Source: an uncultured Pseudomonadota bacterium
GTDB taxonomy: Bacteria > Lernaellota > Lernaellaia > Lernaellales > Lernaellaceae
NCBI GenBank assembly: GCA_937967875.1
Contig: CALBTQ010000839.1
Coordinates: 1-11,854 of the forward strand
Direction of reading: 5' to 3'
DNA length: 11,854 nt
The stretch's first letter is position 1. Each line of letters starts with the position of its first letter. The notes under the pieces were generated by a model. The model ran no database searches and had not been told where the DNA came from. It saw only the letters and a program-made list of their open reading frames with translations. Position numbers and translations under genes: made by a program. Positions 11,809 through 11,854 of the stretch are shown in pieces.

Positions 11809-11854
11809 AGATCGGAAGAGCACACGTCTGAACTCCAGTCACCGAATACGATCT
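11809..11854 (+). other. Illumina TruSeq adapter with sample index (sequencing artefact)
   Basis: From 11809 the sequence reads AGATCGGAAGAGCACACGTC and continues as the full 34-nt TruSeq read-1 adapter to 11842. An 8-nt index CGAATACG (11843-11850) follows, then ATCT, the first bases of the P7 flow-cell sequence. This is library adapter, not genomic DNA. Its antisense translations (TGVQTCALPI and MLFRS) are familiar contamination peptides. Confidence 0.98.

Overview
This is an 11.85-kb piece of a GC-rich bacterial chromosome, most likely a metagenomic or draft-assembly contig. It ends in unremoved Illumina adapter at positions 11809-11854. The protein styles point to a deltaproteobacterium/myxobacterium-like lineage or a related candidate phylum: secreted proteins with Gly/Asp/Asn/Thr-rich linkers, a matrixin with a MYXO-CTERM-like tail, fused membrane spermidine-synthase-like proteins, and genome-dispersed palindromic repeats. 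No taxonomic marker gene is present, so the placement is only suggestive.

Layout. (1) Positions 110-916 (+) encode a small exported, probably lipid-anchored protein with a beta-rich N-half and a helical C-half, behind a recognisable promoter. (2) After an AT-rich spacer, 1051-3870 (+) encodes a 939-aa surface lipoprotein. It has an Asp-rich stalk, a carboxypeptidase-regulatory-like domain, a FAM171-like domain, four cysteine-bearing beta repeats and a C-terminal formylglycine-generating-enzyme (FGE/SUMF1)-like domain that lacks the catalytic cysteines. (3) Convergent to it, a four-gene minus-strand operon runs from 7905 down to 3898: a COG2403 / cyclic-2,3-diphosphoglycerate-synthetase-like P-loop protein, a 192-aa exported protein, a matrixin-type zinc metalloprotease with a C-terminal membrane anchor, and carbamate kinase (arcC). 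The genes are joined by TGATG, ATGA and an 11-nt gap, behind a strong sigma70-type promoter (TTGACA-16-TAGAAT). (4) A 600-bp gene-free stretch (7906-8505) holds that promoter, a MITE-like dispersed repeat (8119-8245), two further hairpin repeats, a GC-rich tandem repeat and the promoter of a tRNA unit. (5) tRNA-Ser(UGA) and tRNA-Ser(GCU) follow, closed by a strong intrinsic terminator. (6) Positions 8818-11166 (+) encode a 782-aa polytopic membrane protein with a central spermidine-synthase-like Rossmann domain. (7) An AT-rich inverted repeat and a bidirectional terminator separate it from a convergent cyclophilin-type peptidyl-prolyl isomerase, whose 5' end is cut by the contig end and replaced by adapter.

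The most interesting content is the operon joining two cytoplasmic phosphoryl-transfer/NTP proteins (COG2403 and carbamate kinase) to a secreted protease and its exported partner, and the multi-domain lipoprotein with a catalytically dead FGE-like head. I see no CRISPR array, transposase, phage, defence system or biosynthetic cluster.
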